Assembly (NCBI GenBank): GCA_045585835.1
Contig: JAZMZG010000017.1
Span: forward strand, 124,001 to 188,000
DNA: 64,000 nucleotides
Origin: CALCTE01 sp045585835
GTDB lineage: Bacteria; Bacillota; Clostridia; Oscillospirales; CAG-272
Direction: 5' to 3'
Under the pieces are notes generated by a model. It worked only from the letters and a program-made list of their open reading frames with translations. It made no database searches and was not told where the DNA came from. Position 1 is the first letter of the stretch. Each line of letters begins with the position of its first letter. Of the stretch, positions 7,047-15,396 are shown in pieces. Made by a program: the position numbers and the translations under genes.

Positions 7047-8939
7047 TTACTGTGCGTTTACCGTTACGCTTGAAGCGGCGCCCGTTGCGCTGTCATATTG
7101 AACAAAGTACGTATTTCCGTCCTTATCCGTAATGCTCACGCCGTCTTTTAAGCCATCTGTGTCTGTGTAGTAATAATATCCGTCACCGTAGTACGAGCCT
7201 GCGCCGTCGGGTGAAATTTGCGAAAAGCCGAATGAACCGCCGTAGTTTTCATACTCCGCTTCAAGACCGAGCTCTTCGGTAAGATATTTATATATATCTT
7301 CACGGAAGCTCACTTCCTTTATCAAGGGAGCGTTTTCATAAGCTTTAAGCAGAGAATTAAGCTTTTGGTGTATCTCTTCACGCTTTGAGCTTTCTCCGAT
7401 ATTGATATACATCTCGGCTTCGACCAAGCTGTCGTATTGACTTTCAAAAGCAGAGATCGCCGCATCTGCACCGAACAGCGGATATCTTGCAAACAGCTCG
7501 ATAACGTCAATTGTACTGTTCGTGCCCATAAGTCTGAAGAACGCTGCCGCCTCGGCAACACGCTTTTCTTTTTCAACAAAGCCGTCACCGTAATATTTGT
7601 TTATAAATGTTGCGGCATTCTTGGCGGCGCTTTGATCGGATAACTCAACAAACAAACGCTCTTGCGCATACATCTGCAGGATAATACGCTTTAGTCCCGT
7701 CGCCTGCTTACTGTGATTGAGCAGATCTCCGATATGGCCGAAAAGCTCTTCCATAAGAGCTATCGCCTCGTCCTCGGTGCCCTCGAATTCGGTATCACCG
7801 TACTTGCTGTAGGTTTCCATAGACCAAGCCGCAAAATCCAAAATTCCCTCTGCGTTATGAGTGTACTCCTCAAAAGTCATATCAAGAAGCGGGCGTGCCT
7901 GCTCGTAAAGCAACATCATCTCTTCTTCAGCCGCAATCTCATCTTCATATTGCTCGATAAGCTTATCGACCTCGCCTACAAATGCCATTACCATATCGTA
8001 GCTCCAACGCTGATTTATTACCTTCTTGCGAGCATAATCTATAAGCTCCTCAACGGCGGAGAAAACAGCATCTTCGTCCTCACGCTCGATAGCTTTCTTG
8101 AATACCTCGAATTTGTCGAGTATTCCTTCAAGCGAATCTGCGGCGGCGGCAACGTCTACCTGTTTGCCGTTGAGCGAAAACGTGGAAAGTCCCGAATATA
8201 CCCAAGCGCCCGGCCCGTATTTATACGGCACGAGTACGGGGTGATTTGCCATTACGTCAAGGATTTCAGAAGCCTCAACATCTTCCGCACCCATACCTAC
8301 AGAAGCTGCGGGACGAACCGAAACAGCGGCAAACTGAACGCAAGCAGAGGCGCCTTCATCGGACTTATCCGTTATCTGCGTGATAGTTTCCGTATCCTCG
8401 ATGCGTTCGGCTATACGCAATAGCGTTGCGGCGGGAGGCGCTATCATCGCAATAGTACCGTAAATGGGTAAAAGAAGCATTACGCTGACAAGTATTGCAT
8501 CAAGTGCACGAATACCCATACCCGCAAAACGAGTGCCTTTTTTGCCCGTATTAAGCTTCTCAAGCTTTCCCGTCGGTATCCTTTTTCCGATGGCTTTGAA
8601 TACGGCAAGAGTAATGATAAAAAACAGTATAAACAGTACAAACGACAAAACTATTTCGACGATACCTTTAATAAAACCGTCTCCCACAAAGCCAAGCTGT
8701 GTCTCGGTGCCGCCAATCAAAGAGCTCAACGCAGAAGTTGTACTGCCGGAAGCCGCACCGCTTATAAGCTTGGAAAGCAAGAGGCTTACTACTACCGCAA
8801 CAACGGTCGCAAGAAGCGAAACGAGCGACTTCCCCAAGTCTTTTTTGTAACCGGCTTTAAGATATACAATAGAGAAAATCAGAAGCACCAATAGAAACGG
8901 TGCAAACAATGCGAGTTTAACAATAGTAAGCAAGTCCAT
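7047..8939 (-). CDS. Large membrane-anchored protein with a CvpA-like N-terminus
   Basis: A 630-residue protein. The first 190 residues have about four membrane segments (APFLLVLLIFSIVYL; LVSLLATVVAVVVSLLL; IVEIVLSFVLFILFFIITLAVF; ILVSVMLLLPIYGTIAMI) resembling the colicin V production (CvpA) domain. The remaining 440 residues are acidic, helix-rich and probably extracytoplasmic, ending in a Gly/Tyr-rich tail (GSYYGDGYYYYTD) and a short beta-rich DKDGNTYFVQYD segment. No catalytic motif is recognised. It is transcribed alone, with AAGGAG before the ATG. The domain call is by pattern only; the large C-terminal part is unassigned. Confidence 0.6.
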   Translation of the reverse strand: MDLLTIVKLALFAPFLLVLLIFSIVYLKAGYKKDLGKSLVSLLATVVAVVVSLLLSKLISGAASGSTTSALSSLIGGTETQLGFVGDGFIKGIVEIVLSFVLFILFFIITLAVFKAIGKRIPTGKLEKLNTGKKGTRFAGMGIRALDAILVSVMLLLPIYGTIAMIAPPAATLLRIAERIEDTETITQITDKSDEGASACVQFAAVSVRPAASVGMGAEDVEASEILDVMANHPVLVPYKYGPGAWVYSGLSTFSLNGKQVDVAAAADSLEGILDKFEVFKKAIEREDEDAVFSAVEELIDYARKKVINQRWSYDMVMAFVGEVDKLIEQYEDEIAAEEEMMLLYEQARPLLDMTFEEYTHNAEGILDFAAWSMETYSKYGDTEFEGTEDEAIALMEELFGHIGDLLNHSKQATGLKRIILQMYAQERLFVELSDQSAAKNAATFINKYYGDGFVEKEKRVAEAAAFFRLMGTNSTIDVIELFARYPLFGADAAISAFESQYDSLVEAEMYINIGESSKREEIHQKLNSLLKAYENAPLIKEVSFREDIYKYLTEELGLEAEYENYGGSFGFSQISPDGAGSYYGDGYYYYTDTDGLKDGVSITDKDGNTYFVQYDSATGAASSVTVNAQ

Positions 8940-9013
8940 ATAAATAACTCCTTATATTTACTTAATTCAATCATAACAGACGGCGAAAGAGTTGTCAATA
9001 TCGGCAGAACGGA

Positions 9014-9874
9014 TTATTTGTTTTTTGCAAACTCCGAGGGGGATATGTGCATATATTTTTTAAAATTTCGATAAAAGGTGCTGAATTCGCCAAAGCCGCA
9101 AAGATTTGCCGCAACCGATATCTTCTCCCCCGCGGATATAAGCTCCGCCGCCCTTTCGATACGGTAACGGTTAAGATAGCTCTTAAACGGCATTCCCACG
9201 ATGGAATTGAATATCTCGCAAAAGCTCGTTTTCGACATAGCCGAGCGCTTTGCAATATCGAAAAGCGTTATTTCCTCGTCAAAATGATTCTTTATGTACT
9301 CGATACTGTGCATAACGATACGCTTGTTTTCACCCGAAACGAGTGCGGTAGCGTTATTTTCGAAATATACTCTCGCAAACAAAGACAATACCACGGACAC
9401 GCTCTCTTTTATGATTTCCTGCTTCCCCGCTTTATCGCCCATGAACTCCGACATTATTCTCGCAAAAAGCGGCTCGAGAAAACGTGCGTCCTCATAAAGC
9501 AAGGATACTTTCGGCTCTATCTTTTCTCCGTTTTCCGATTGGAGATAAGATAAAAAGTCAAGTATCAGCTTATTTGCGTCCTTGATGCTTTGGAAATAGT
9601 CAGGCATAAAGGACATCGAATAAAAATCAACGTCCCCGCCCACAGTTTCAATGTAGTGAGGTTGGTTGGGAGGCAAAATAAAAATATCGCCCGCCGAAAG
9701 ACTTGCCGTGCCGCTTTCAAGATGATGCGCTATCATTCCGCCGACAACGTAGTATATTTGAAAATAATCGTGGTTGTGCGGCTTCAGCGCCTCCTTCGGA
9801 GAGGTAAACCTCGCAATATGAAAATCGTCCGTTGCGTTGCCGTAATACGACAGCACGAATTTCTTTATGTCCAT
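9014..9874 (-). CDS. AraC-family transcriptional regulator with cupin sensor domain
   Basis: A 286-residue regulator. Residues 15-100 form a cupin-like ligand-binding domain (HNHDYFQIYYVVGG, then LSAGDIFILPPNQPH). The C-terminal 100 residues carry two helix-turn-helix motifs: ITLFDIAKRSAMSKTSFCEIF and ISVAANLCGFGEFSTFYRNF, then the usual ISPSEF. The start MDIKKFVL is preferred to an ATG 42 bases upstream because GGGGTGGAG sits just before it. It is divergent from the atuA operon, and two spaced direct repeats lie between them, so it probably activates that operon and perhaps controls itself. Confidence 0.9.
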   Translation of the reverse strand: MDIKKFVLSYYGNATDDFHIARFTSPKEALKPHNHDYFQIYYVVGGMIAHHLESGTASLSAGDIFILPPNQPHYIETVGGDVDFYSMSFMPDYFQSIKDANKLILDFLSYLQSENGEKIEPKVSLLYEDARFLEPLFARIMSEFMGDKAGKQEIIKESVSVVLSLFARVYFENNATALVSGENKRIVMHSIEYIKNHFDEEITLFDIAKRSAMSKTSFCEIFNSIVGMPFKSYLNRYRIERAAELISAGEKISVAANLCGFGEFSTFYRNFKKYMHISPSEFAKNK

Positions 9875-9920
9875 ATCTCCACCCCTTTTGCATTTACTGA
9901 TTACAGTATACCTCATCTGC

Positions 9921-9954
9921 GAACAAAATGCAATATATTCCGAACAAAAAGCAT
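9921..9954. promoter_or_regulatory. Putative AraC operator: two direct repeats 21 bp apart
   Basis: GAACAAAATGCA begins at 9921 and GAACAAAAAGCA begins at 9942, a spacing of two helical turns on the same DNA face. The second unit touches the -35 box of the atuA promoter. This is the classic layout for activation by a dimeric AraC-type protein. Confidence 0.6.
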
Positions 9955-9982
9955 TGAAAATCGCTGTCGATTTTAATAATAT
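9954..9982 (+). promoter_or_regulatory. Sigma-A promoter of the atuA operon
   Basis: TTGAAA and TAATAT separated by 17 bases, 35 bases before the atuA start; the -35 overlaps the end of the second AraC repeat. Confidence 0.6.
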
Positions 9983-10017
9983 AGGCTTGTAATAAACTTT
10001 AAAGAGAGGATAATTTT

Positions 10018-11331
10018 ATGAAAATCGTAGCACTTAACGGTCTTTTAGGGTACGGATACAGTGAAGAAGCGCTGAATATCGCATTTTCCGAAAAAGTTGA
10101 TTATCTCGGCGTTGACGCAGGCTCAACCGACCCCGGTCCATACTATCTCGGCAGCGGACACTCATTTACAAACCGCGGAGCTGTAAAACGTGACTTGGAG
10201 CTTGCGCTCCCCAAGGCGCTTGAGCAAAAGGCTCCCTTTATCATCGGTACCGCAGGCGGTGCGGGAAGCAAGCGTCACGTAGAGTGGCTCAAGGATATCA
10301 TTTACGAAATTTCAAAAGAAAAAGGCTTGCACTTTACTTTGGGAACGGTCTTCAGCGACGTTACGAATGAATACGTCACCGAAAAGCTTGAGAGCGGAAA
10401 GATCTCCAATATGAGCGATGAAATGCCCCTTTGCAAAAAGGACGTTGAGGAAAGCACGACCATAGTAAGCCAAATAGGTATCGCTCCCATCATTGAGCTT
10501 TTAAAGCAAAAGGTGGACGTTATCGTATGCGGAAGAGCTTGCGATACGGCTATATACGCAGCCCCCTGTATTTTCGAAGGCTATGACGAGGGCCTTGCAT
10601 TCCATATGGCTAAAATCATGGAGTGCGGTGCTATGTGCTCCGAGCCCGTCGCGGCAGCAGACGTTATGCAAGGCTATATGAACAAGGATTATTTCGAGCT
10701 CCGTCCCGCAAATCCGATAAGAAAATGTACGGTTGACAGAGTTGCCGCACATACGCTTTACGAGCAGTCAAACCCCTATCTCATCTACGAGCCCGACGGC
10801 GTATGCGACCTCACAAACTCAAAATTCGAGCAAATAGACGAGCGCACGGTACGTGTAAGCGGCTCCGTTTTCCACAGCGCAAAGGAAAAGACCTTGAAGC
10901 TTGAAGGCGTAAAATGCTCGGGATACAGAACCATCTGTCCCGCTACCATCTTTGACCCCGAAACGATAAAGAATTTTGATAAGATAGTAAAGACGGTGAC
11001 CGATTTCGTTGTGGAAAACACAAAAGATACGCTTGAAGCCGGAAGCTACACGGTTAATTTCAAGACAAACGGCGGTCCCGAAAGCACTCTCGGCATCGTA
11101 ATGGATATAGTCGGAAAGACACAGGACATAGCAGATATGGTATGTGCACTCGTAAGAAGCAGAATGCTTCACTGCGACTATGCGGGCAGAAAATCCACCG
11201 CAGGCAACCTTGCCTTTCCCTTCTCTCCCTCCGATATACACGTCGGTCCCGTATACGAATTCTCCGTATTCCACCTTGCAAAAGTAGATTCTTTGCTTGA
11301 AACGGCAAAGATCGTAACAGAGGAGGTATGA
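10018..11331 (+). CDS. AtuA-family protein (acyclic terpene utilisation/DUF1446)
   Basis: A 437-residue protein of the DUF1446/AtuA family. Recognisable features are the glycine-rich N-terminus (LNGLLGYGYSEEA), VDYLGVDAGSTDPGPYYLGSG, FIIGTAGGAGSKRHVEWL, and VDVIVCGRACDTAIYAAP. The founding member is needed for citronellol breakdown in Pseudomonas, but its reaction is undefined, and anaerobe homologues occur next to hydro-lyases, as here. It is first in a four-gene operon and followed by DUF4387, its usual partner. No signal peptide; cytoplasmic. A role in acting on a hydroxy- or methyl-branched dicarboxylate or its CoA ester is inference only. Confidence 0.85.
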   Translation: MKIVALNGLLGYGYSEEALNIAFSEKVDYLGVDAGSTDPGPYYLGSGHSFTNRGAVKRDLELALPKALEQKAPFIIGTAGGAGSKRHVEWLKDIIYEISKEKGLHFTLGTVFSDVTNEYVTEKLESGKISNMSDEMPLCKKDVEESTTIVSQIGIAPIIELLKQKVDVIVCGRACDTAIYAAPCIFEGYDEGLAFHMAKIMECGAMCSEPVAAADVMQGYMNKDYFELRPANPIRKCTVDRVAAHTLYEQSNPYLIYEPDGVCDLTNSKFEQIDERTVRVSGSVFHSAKEKTLKLEGVKCSGYRTICPATIFDPETIKNFDKIVKTVTDFVVENTKDTLEAGSYTVNFKTNGGPESTLGIVMDIVGKTQDIADMVCALVRSRMLHCDYAGRKSTAGNLAFPFSPSDIHVGPVYEFSVFHLAKVDSLLETAKIVTEEV

Positions 11332-11333
11332 AA

Positions 11334-11633
11334 ATGAAAAAGCTTATCGAATATACAAAAATACTTCGTTCAAAAAACGCCGGTCCCTTGTTTATCACAT
11401 TTGACCTTATCTTCAATGACACCGACGATATGAAATACGTTTCGGAAAGACTTGACAAAGAGCTTATCTCAAAGGCTTACGGCGTAGCAGTCGAAAAAAT
11501 CGACATCATCAAGTACGAAGTCGTAAAATCAATTAAGATCACCTTCCCGAGAAAGAACATAAGCGGAAGCCTTTCCGATACGGACATCTACGGCTGTCAG
11601 ATGCACTCTCCGCTTGCAAATATCCTTATTTAA
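11334..11633 (+). CDS. DUF4387 protein, partner of AtuA
   Basis: A 99-residue acidic/basic mixed protein matching the DUF4387 family, which is usually found next to or fused to AtuA. Characteristic segments are LRSKNAGPLFITFDLIF and, toward the end, a GSLSDTDIYGCQMHSPL motif. The start at MKKLIEYT is chosen because GGAGG sits seven bases upstream; an ATG six bases earlier overlaps the atuA stop but lies too close to that site. Either way the two genes overlap or abut, so they are translationally coupled and their products probably form a complex. Confidence 0.8.
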   Translation: MKKLIEYTKILRSKNAGPLFITFDLIFNDTDDMKYVSERLDKELISKAYGVAVEKIDIIKYEVVKSIKITFPRKNISGSLSDTDIYGCQMHSPLANILI

Positions 11634-11649
11634 CGAGGAGGCGGATTAA

Positions 11650-12567
11650 ATGATTAAAATCGAAACTTACGAGGAAGCTCTGTTTCAAACGGTAAAAAGA
11701 GGCGCAACCGAAATATCCGCCGACGTCAAAGAAGCGTTTGAAGCGGCTATTGCACGTGAATCCAATCCCGACGCTAAAAACGGTCTTATCGCAACGCTCG
11801 ACAGTATGAACCTTTCCGCAAAAAGAGAAAATCCCCTCTGCGTAGATACGGGTTGGCCCATATTCTATTTTAAGGTCGGTAACCAATGCAAGCTTGAAGG
11901 CGGTTTTGTAGAGCTTGAGAATGCCGCAAGGCGTGCCGTTGAAAAAGCAACAAAGCTCGGATATCTGCGTGCTACGATGAAGCACCCTCTAACAGGATAC
12001 GACCCGGGTAATAACATCGGTATGAATATCCCCGACTTCACATATCAGTTCGTTGACGGTGACTCTATCGAGATCTCCTATGCGGCAAAGGGCGGCGGAA
12101 GCGAATGCTTCGGCGGAACACGTCACAGAATAGTTGCGTTTGCGGACGGCATTCAAGGTATTGAAAAATTCGTTATCGAAAGCTTCGTAGCATCCGCACG
12201 TGCGGGTGCAGTCTGTCCTCCCTCCGTACTCGGTATCGGTATCGGCGGTACGGCTAACGTTGCGGCAAACCTCGCAAAGAAGGCGGCTTGTCTTCGTACG
12301 GTAGGCTCACGTCACCCCGACCCGATGTTTGCTAAAATCGAGGAGGATCTTTACAAGGCTCTCAACAGCCTCGGCATAGGTATACTCGGTGCAGGCGGAG
12401 ATACTTCCGTATTGGCGGTAAACGTCGAATACGCCTACACGCATATAGCGGGTATCGCCGTTGCGACCAGCACAAACTGTATGGTGGCAAGACGCGCATC
12501 CTCAAGAATAGATGCAGACGGCAATATTTCCGTTATGAAGAGCCCGAATTGGTTCGGCGACAGATAG
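11650..12567 (+). CDS. Class I fumarase/tartrate dehydratase-type hydro-lyase, alpha subunit
   Basis: A 305-residue iron-sulfur subunit of a two-subunit class I hydro-lyase. Three conserved cysteines expected to hold the [4Fe-4S] cluster are visible in NPLCVDTGWPIF, VCPPSVLGIGIGG and STNCMVARRASS. Other family motifs are HPLTGYDPGNNIGMNIP and GGSECFGGTRHRI. The family includes fumarase, mesaconase and L-tartrate dehydratase, and sequence alone does not separate them. The alpha motifs are canonical and the beta subunit is less so (see next gene). The genetic setting with AtuA/DUF4387 argues against a housekeeping fumarase. The ribosome-binding site is GAGGAGG. Confidence 0.88.
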   Translation: MIKIETYEEALFQTVKRGATEISADVKEAFEAAIARESNPDAKNGLIATLDSMNLSAKRENPLCVDTGWPIFYFKVGNQCKLEGGFVELENAARRAVEKATKLGYLRATMKHPLTGYDPGNNIGMNIPDFTYQFVDGDSIEISYAAKGGGSECFGGTRHRIVAFADGIQGIEKFVIESFVASARAGAVCPPSVLGIGIGGTANVAANLAKKAACLRTVGSRHPDPMFAKIEEDLYKALNSLGIGILGAGGDTSVLAVNVEYAYTHIAGIAVATSTNCMVARRASSRIDADGNISVMKSPNWFGDR

Positions 12568-12577
12568 GAGGACGCAT

Positions 12578-13201
12578 ATGGCAGAATATCATTTGACAGG
12601 TCCTTTGAAGGACAGCGACGTAGAACAACTCAAACTCGGCGATATAGTTTATATAAGCGGTGACGTGTTTACCTGCCGTTCCCGCTTGCAAAAGTATATT
12701 TTCGACGAGAAAAATACGCTCCCCTTTTCCACGGAGAAAAGAAATATCCTCATTCACAACGGCCCTATCGTCGTGAAAGAGGACGGAAAGTGGAGACTTG
12801 TATCATTTATGCCCACTTCAAGCATAAGATTTGAAAAGTGGGGCGCAAAGAGCGTTGATAATTGGAACCTTAAAATGATCGTCGGCAAAACGACTATGGG
12901 AAAAGAAACCGCCGAAATGATGAAGAAAAAGAAGTGCGTACACGTATCTCCCCGCTCGGTAAGCCCTAATCTTTGGATAGACTCTATCGAGGTACAGGAC
13001 GTGCATCTTTTTGACGAGCTCGGCAGTATCGAGGCTTCTTGGTTCTTTAACGTAAAGGAACTTGGCCCCTTTATCGTAGATATCGACACCGAGGGTAACA
13101 ACCTCTTCGACAAAATGGACGGCGAGATCGCACAAAAGAAAGACAAAGCTATGAGCGAGCTCGGAATCGATCCCGATTTCCAATACACAAAGTTATATTA
13201 A
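12578..13201 (+). CDS. Class I fumarase/tartrate dehydratase-type hydro-lyase, beta subunit
   Basis: A 207-residue swivelling-domain subunit that pairs with the preceding alpha subunit, starting ten bases after its stop with AGGAGG in front. It begins with LTGPLKDSDVEQLKLGDIVYISGDVFTCR, typical for the beta chain, where substrate carboxylates are bound. The usual GPTTS-R motif reads MPTSSIRFE, and the usual GKGG motif reads VGKTTMGKETAEM, so the substrate pocket differs from ordinary fumarases. That fits a substrate such as a methyl- or hydroxy-substituted dicarboxylate, but this is inference. Confidence 0.85.
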   Translation: MAEYHLTGPLKDSDVEQLKLGDIVYISGDVFTCRSRLQKYIFDEKNTLPFSTEKRNILIHNGPIVVKEDGKWRLVSFMPTSSIRFEKWGAKSVDNWNLKMIVGKTTMGKETAEMMKKKKCVHVSPRSVSPNLWIDSIEVQDVHLFDELGSIEASWFFNVKELGPFIVDIDTEGNNLFDKMDGEIAQKKDKAMSELGIDPDFQYTKLY

Positions 13202-13204
13202 AGA

Positions 13205-13232
13205 AAAATCGAGGGGTTCTCCCCTCGATTTT
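13205..13232. terminator. Bidirectional terminator
   Basis: A 12-bp perfect stem AAAATCGAGGGG/CCCCTCGATTTT with a TTCT loop between the convergent hydro-lyase operon and M20 peptidase gene. Confidence 0.9.
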
Positions 13233-14378
13233 TCAGTTTTCCGATAAAAACGCCGTCAGTAGCTTTGCTCTCGTTGAAACAGAGCTTATTTCCAAATACT
13301 CACGGTTCGTATGGCAAAATCCGCCGCAGCCGCCCATTCCGCAAATTGAAGTTATGCCAAGCGCCTGCGTATAACAGGAATCCGAGCCGCCGCCCGATTC
13401 TATCGGCGTTAAGCCGCCAAGTGAATATTTTTTACACGTTGCAAGCAGTTTTTCGAAAAGCTCGTCGGTTTCTTTGCATTTTTCCATAGGCGGTCTTTTA
13501 CTCATAAGAATAAGCTCCGTGCTCGTGCCCTCAATATAACTCTTGCTTGCGAATTTTTCCACAGCATCGATTGCAACGGACATATCGCTTTGGCGCGGAA
13601 CACGTACGTCGATTTCAAACGTACATCTGTCGGGTATGATATTCGTAGCGCTGCCTGCGCTTATTACGTTACAGCTATAGGTAATTCCGCCTTTTTTGCT
13701 CATTGATTCAAGAGCAATTATCTTGTTTGCCGCCTCACGTATAGCGTTTTTCGACTCAAAATAGTGAATGCCCGAATGTCCGCCGACTCCCTTTATATCA
13801 AAACGGTATCGCAAGATGCCTTTTCTTGATATTACCACCTCGTCCTTTTCGGAGGTCTCGCAGTTTATCGCCCATAAAAAGCCTTCGCTTTGCTTTTTGA
13901 AATAATCAAACTCCGCTTCTCCGCCGAATTTATTTGACACTTCCTCATCCGAGGTCATTATAAGTCTTACGTGCTTCTTATATCCGCCCTCTTTCAAGGT
14001 CTTCATAACCAAAAGCGCAATAGCGATACCGCCCTTGCAATCTATAATACCGGGAGCTGTTATACGGTCGTCAATGCGTGTGACTACGCTCTCGCCGAAA
14101 GCACCTTTTTTATGCACGGTATCCGTATGAGCCATAAAAATACAGCTCTTTTCAGCTCCTTCGTTTAAATCGACCGAAAGAAAATCTCCGCACTTTTCCA
14201 TCTTCGTTCGTAAAACTGTAAAACCCTCCGCTTTGGCAAAATCCTCAATATAATCGAGCATTTCGTTTATGCTCTCTTTGTCCTCCGTTTTGGTTTCATA
14301 AGAGCAAATTTTGCATAAAAAATCCAAATACTTTTCGAGATTATTCTCAATGAAACTAAAATCATTTACTGCGTTAAT
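13233..14378 (-). CDS. M20-family metallopeptidase, paralogue of the 3-4 kb gene; probable AUU start
   Basis: A 381-residue zinc peptidase or deacylase with AHTDTVHKKG, DCKGGIAIALL, TSDEEVSNK and FCHTNREYLE as metal and catalytic motifs, and GGHSGIHYF in the lid domain. The only upstream ATG in frame (14408) lies inside the TATAAT box of a strong promoter and so would not be in the transcript. The next possible start is ATT at 14378-14376, eight bases after GGAGG. It aligns exactly with the ATG of the paralogue at 4199, both followed by eight residues and then IEN. The gene lies beside the atuA operon and may release its substrate from a conjugate. Confidence 0.85.
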   Translation of the reverse strand: MNAVNDFSFIENNLEKYLDFLCKICSYETKTEDKESINEMLDYIEDFAKAEGFTVLRTKMEKCGDFLSVDLNEGAEKSCIFMAHTDTVHKKGAFGESVVTRIDDRITAPGIIDCKGGIAIALLVMKTLKEGGYKKHVRLIMTSDEEVSNKFGGEAEFDYFKKQSEGFLWAINCETSEKDEVVISRKGILRYRFDIKGVGGHSGIHYFESKNAIREAANKIIALESMSKKGGITYSCNVISAGSATNIIPDRCTFEIDVRVPRQSDMSVAIDAVEKFASKSYIEGTSTELILMSKRPPMEKCKETDELFEKLLATCKKYSLGGLTPIESGGGSDSCYTQALGITSICGMGGCGGFCHTNREYLEISSVSTRAKLLTAFLSEN

Positions 14379-14406
14379 AGGTACCACCTCCGTATCACTT
14401 AAATAC

Positions 14407-14435
14407 ATTATACGCTCAAAATTGCCCTTTGTAAA
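14407..14435 (-). promoter_or_regulatory. Sigma-A promoter of the second M20 peptidase gene
   Basis: On the minus strand TTTACA and a perfect TATAAT separated by 17 bases. The expected start of transcription is near 14400, downstream of the ATG at 14408, leaving a short leader that contains GGAGGTG. Confidence 0.75.
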
Positions 14436-14453
14436 AAACACGTTGAAATTGCC

Positions 14454-14482
14454 TTGCAATAACTTTAAAGATGTGCTAAAAT
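14454..14482 (+). promoter_or_regulatory. Sigma-A promoter of the LysR regulator gene
   Basis: TTGCAA and TAAAAT with a 17-base spacer, 18 bases before the GTG start of the regulator, divergent from the M20 promoter. Confidence 0.6.
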
Positions 14483-14500
14483 GCATTTGAGGTGATTTTC

Positions 14501-15379
14501 GTGGATATTCTGCAGCTGCGATATTTTTACGACAGCGCAAATTTTTTAAGCATAGCTAAGACGGCGGAAAAGTATAAGGTTCCGCCCACATCCGTATCCG
14601 CATCGATACGGCGCTTGGAAAAAGAGCTCGGAACAAAGCTCTTTGACCGCACCCCAAACCGTATTATCCTTAACGCCAATGGACGAATCATGCGGGATTC
14701 CCTAAAGGTCATTTTCGATGAGATGGACCGTATGCTGCAAGCCGTTTCAAGCGTTGCAGACGATAGTAAAGAAGTGACTATTTTGGCAAAATCCGTACGC
14801 TCGCTTATGACGGAGCAGATAATTCAGTTTAAAGAAAAATTTTCGCATACGCGTTTTAAGCTGACAGCCGATTACGGCGAAAAAGACCCGAGAGGCTACG
14901 ATATAATCATTGATACAGAAAACGATGCCTACGTCGGATATTCCTCGGTGCCTCTCGGCAAGCAATACATATACCTTTACGTTCCGCAAAGCAGTCATTT
15001 GCTTGGGCGTAGCTTTAAGCTCAAGGAGCTTTCGCAGATGCCGTTTGTTTTGATGTGCCAAGAAAGAAATCACGGTAAGATATTTGCGGACGCTTGTAAA
15101 AAGGCAGGCTTTTCGCCAAACGTTTTGGCGCAGGTCAACGACTCTGCGTGCTTTAAGAAAATCATATCCTCGGGTATAGCTATAGGCGTAACGGGCGAAT
15201 TTGCGAGCTCCGCAGAGATGGGTACAAGACTAATGCCGCTTGAGGTTTCGGACTTTAACCCCTGCCAAACTATCTGTATGTATTATAAAAAGGAAAATCT
15301 GTACGGCAACACCGCACGTTTTGCATCTTTTATCGAAGATAACGTCGCAAAAGGAAACCTGTCGGGACTGAAAAAATAA
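14501..15379 (+). CDS. LysR-family transcriptional regulator
   Basis: A 292-residue regulator. The N-terminal winged helix is typical: LQLRYFYDSANFLSIAKTAEKYKVPPTSVSASIRRLEKELGTKLFDR-like arrangement (first 60 residues), followed by a linker helix and a periplasmic-binding-protein-like effector domain ending near LSGLKK. The GTG start is chosen because GAGGTG lies six bases upstream; an earlier GTG overlaps that site. It is divergent from the second M20 peptidase gene and probably controls it; the effector is unknown. Confidence 0.88.
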   Translation: MDILQLRYFYDSANFLSIAKTAEKYKVPPTSVSASIRRLEKELGTKLFDRTPNRIILNANGRIMRDSLKVIFDEMDRMLQAVSSVADDSKEVTILAKSVRSLMTEQIIQFKEKFSHTRFKLTADYGEKDPRGYDIIIDTENDAYVGYSSVPLGKQYIYLYVPQSSHLLGRSFKLKELSQMPFVLMCQERNHGKIFADACKKAGFSPNVLAQVNDSACFKKIISSGIAIGVTGEFASSAEMGTRLMPLEVSDFNPCQTICMYYKKENLYGNTARFASFIEDNVAKGNLSGLKK

Positions 15380-15396
15380 ATTTATGAAAATGAAAA

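Noticed and set aside
14406..14408. ATG as start of the second M20 peptidase
   Set aside because: It forms the last bases of the TATAATG promoter box and would not be in the transcript; it has no ribosome-binding site.
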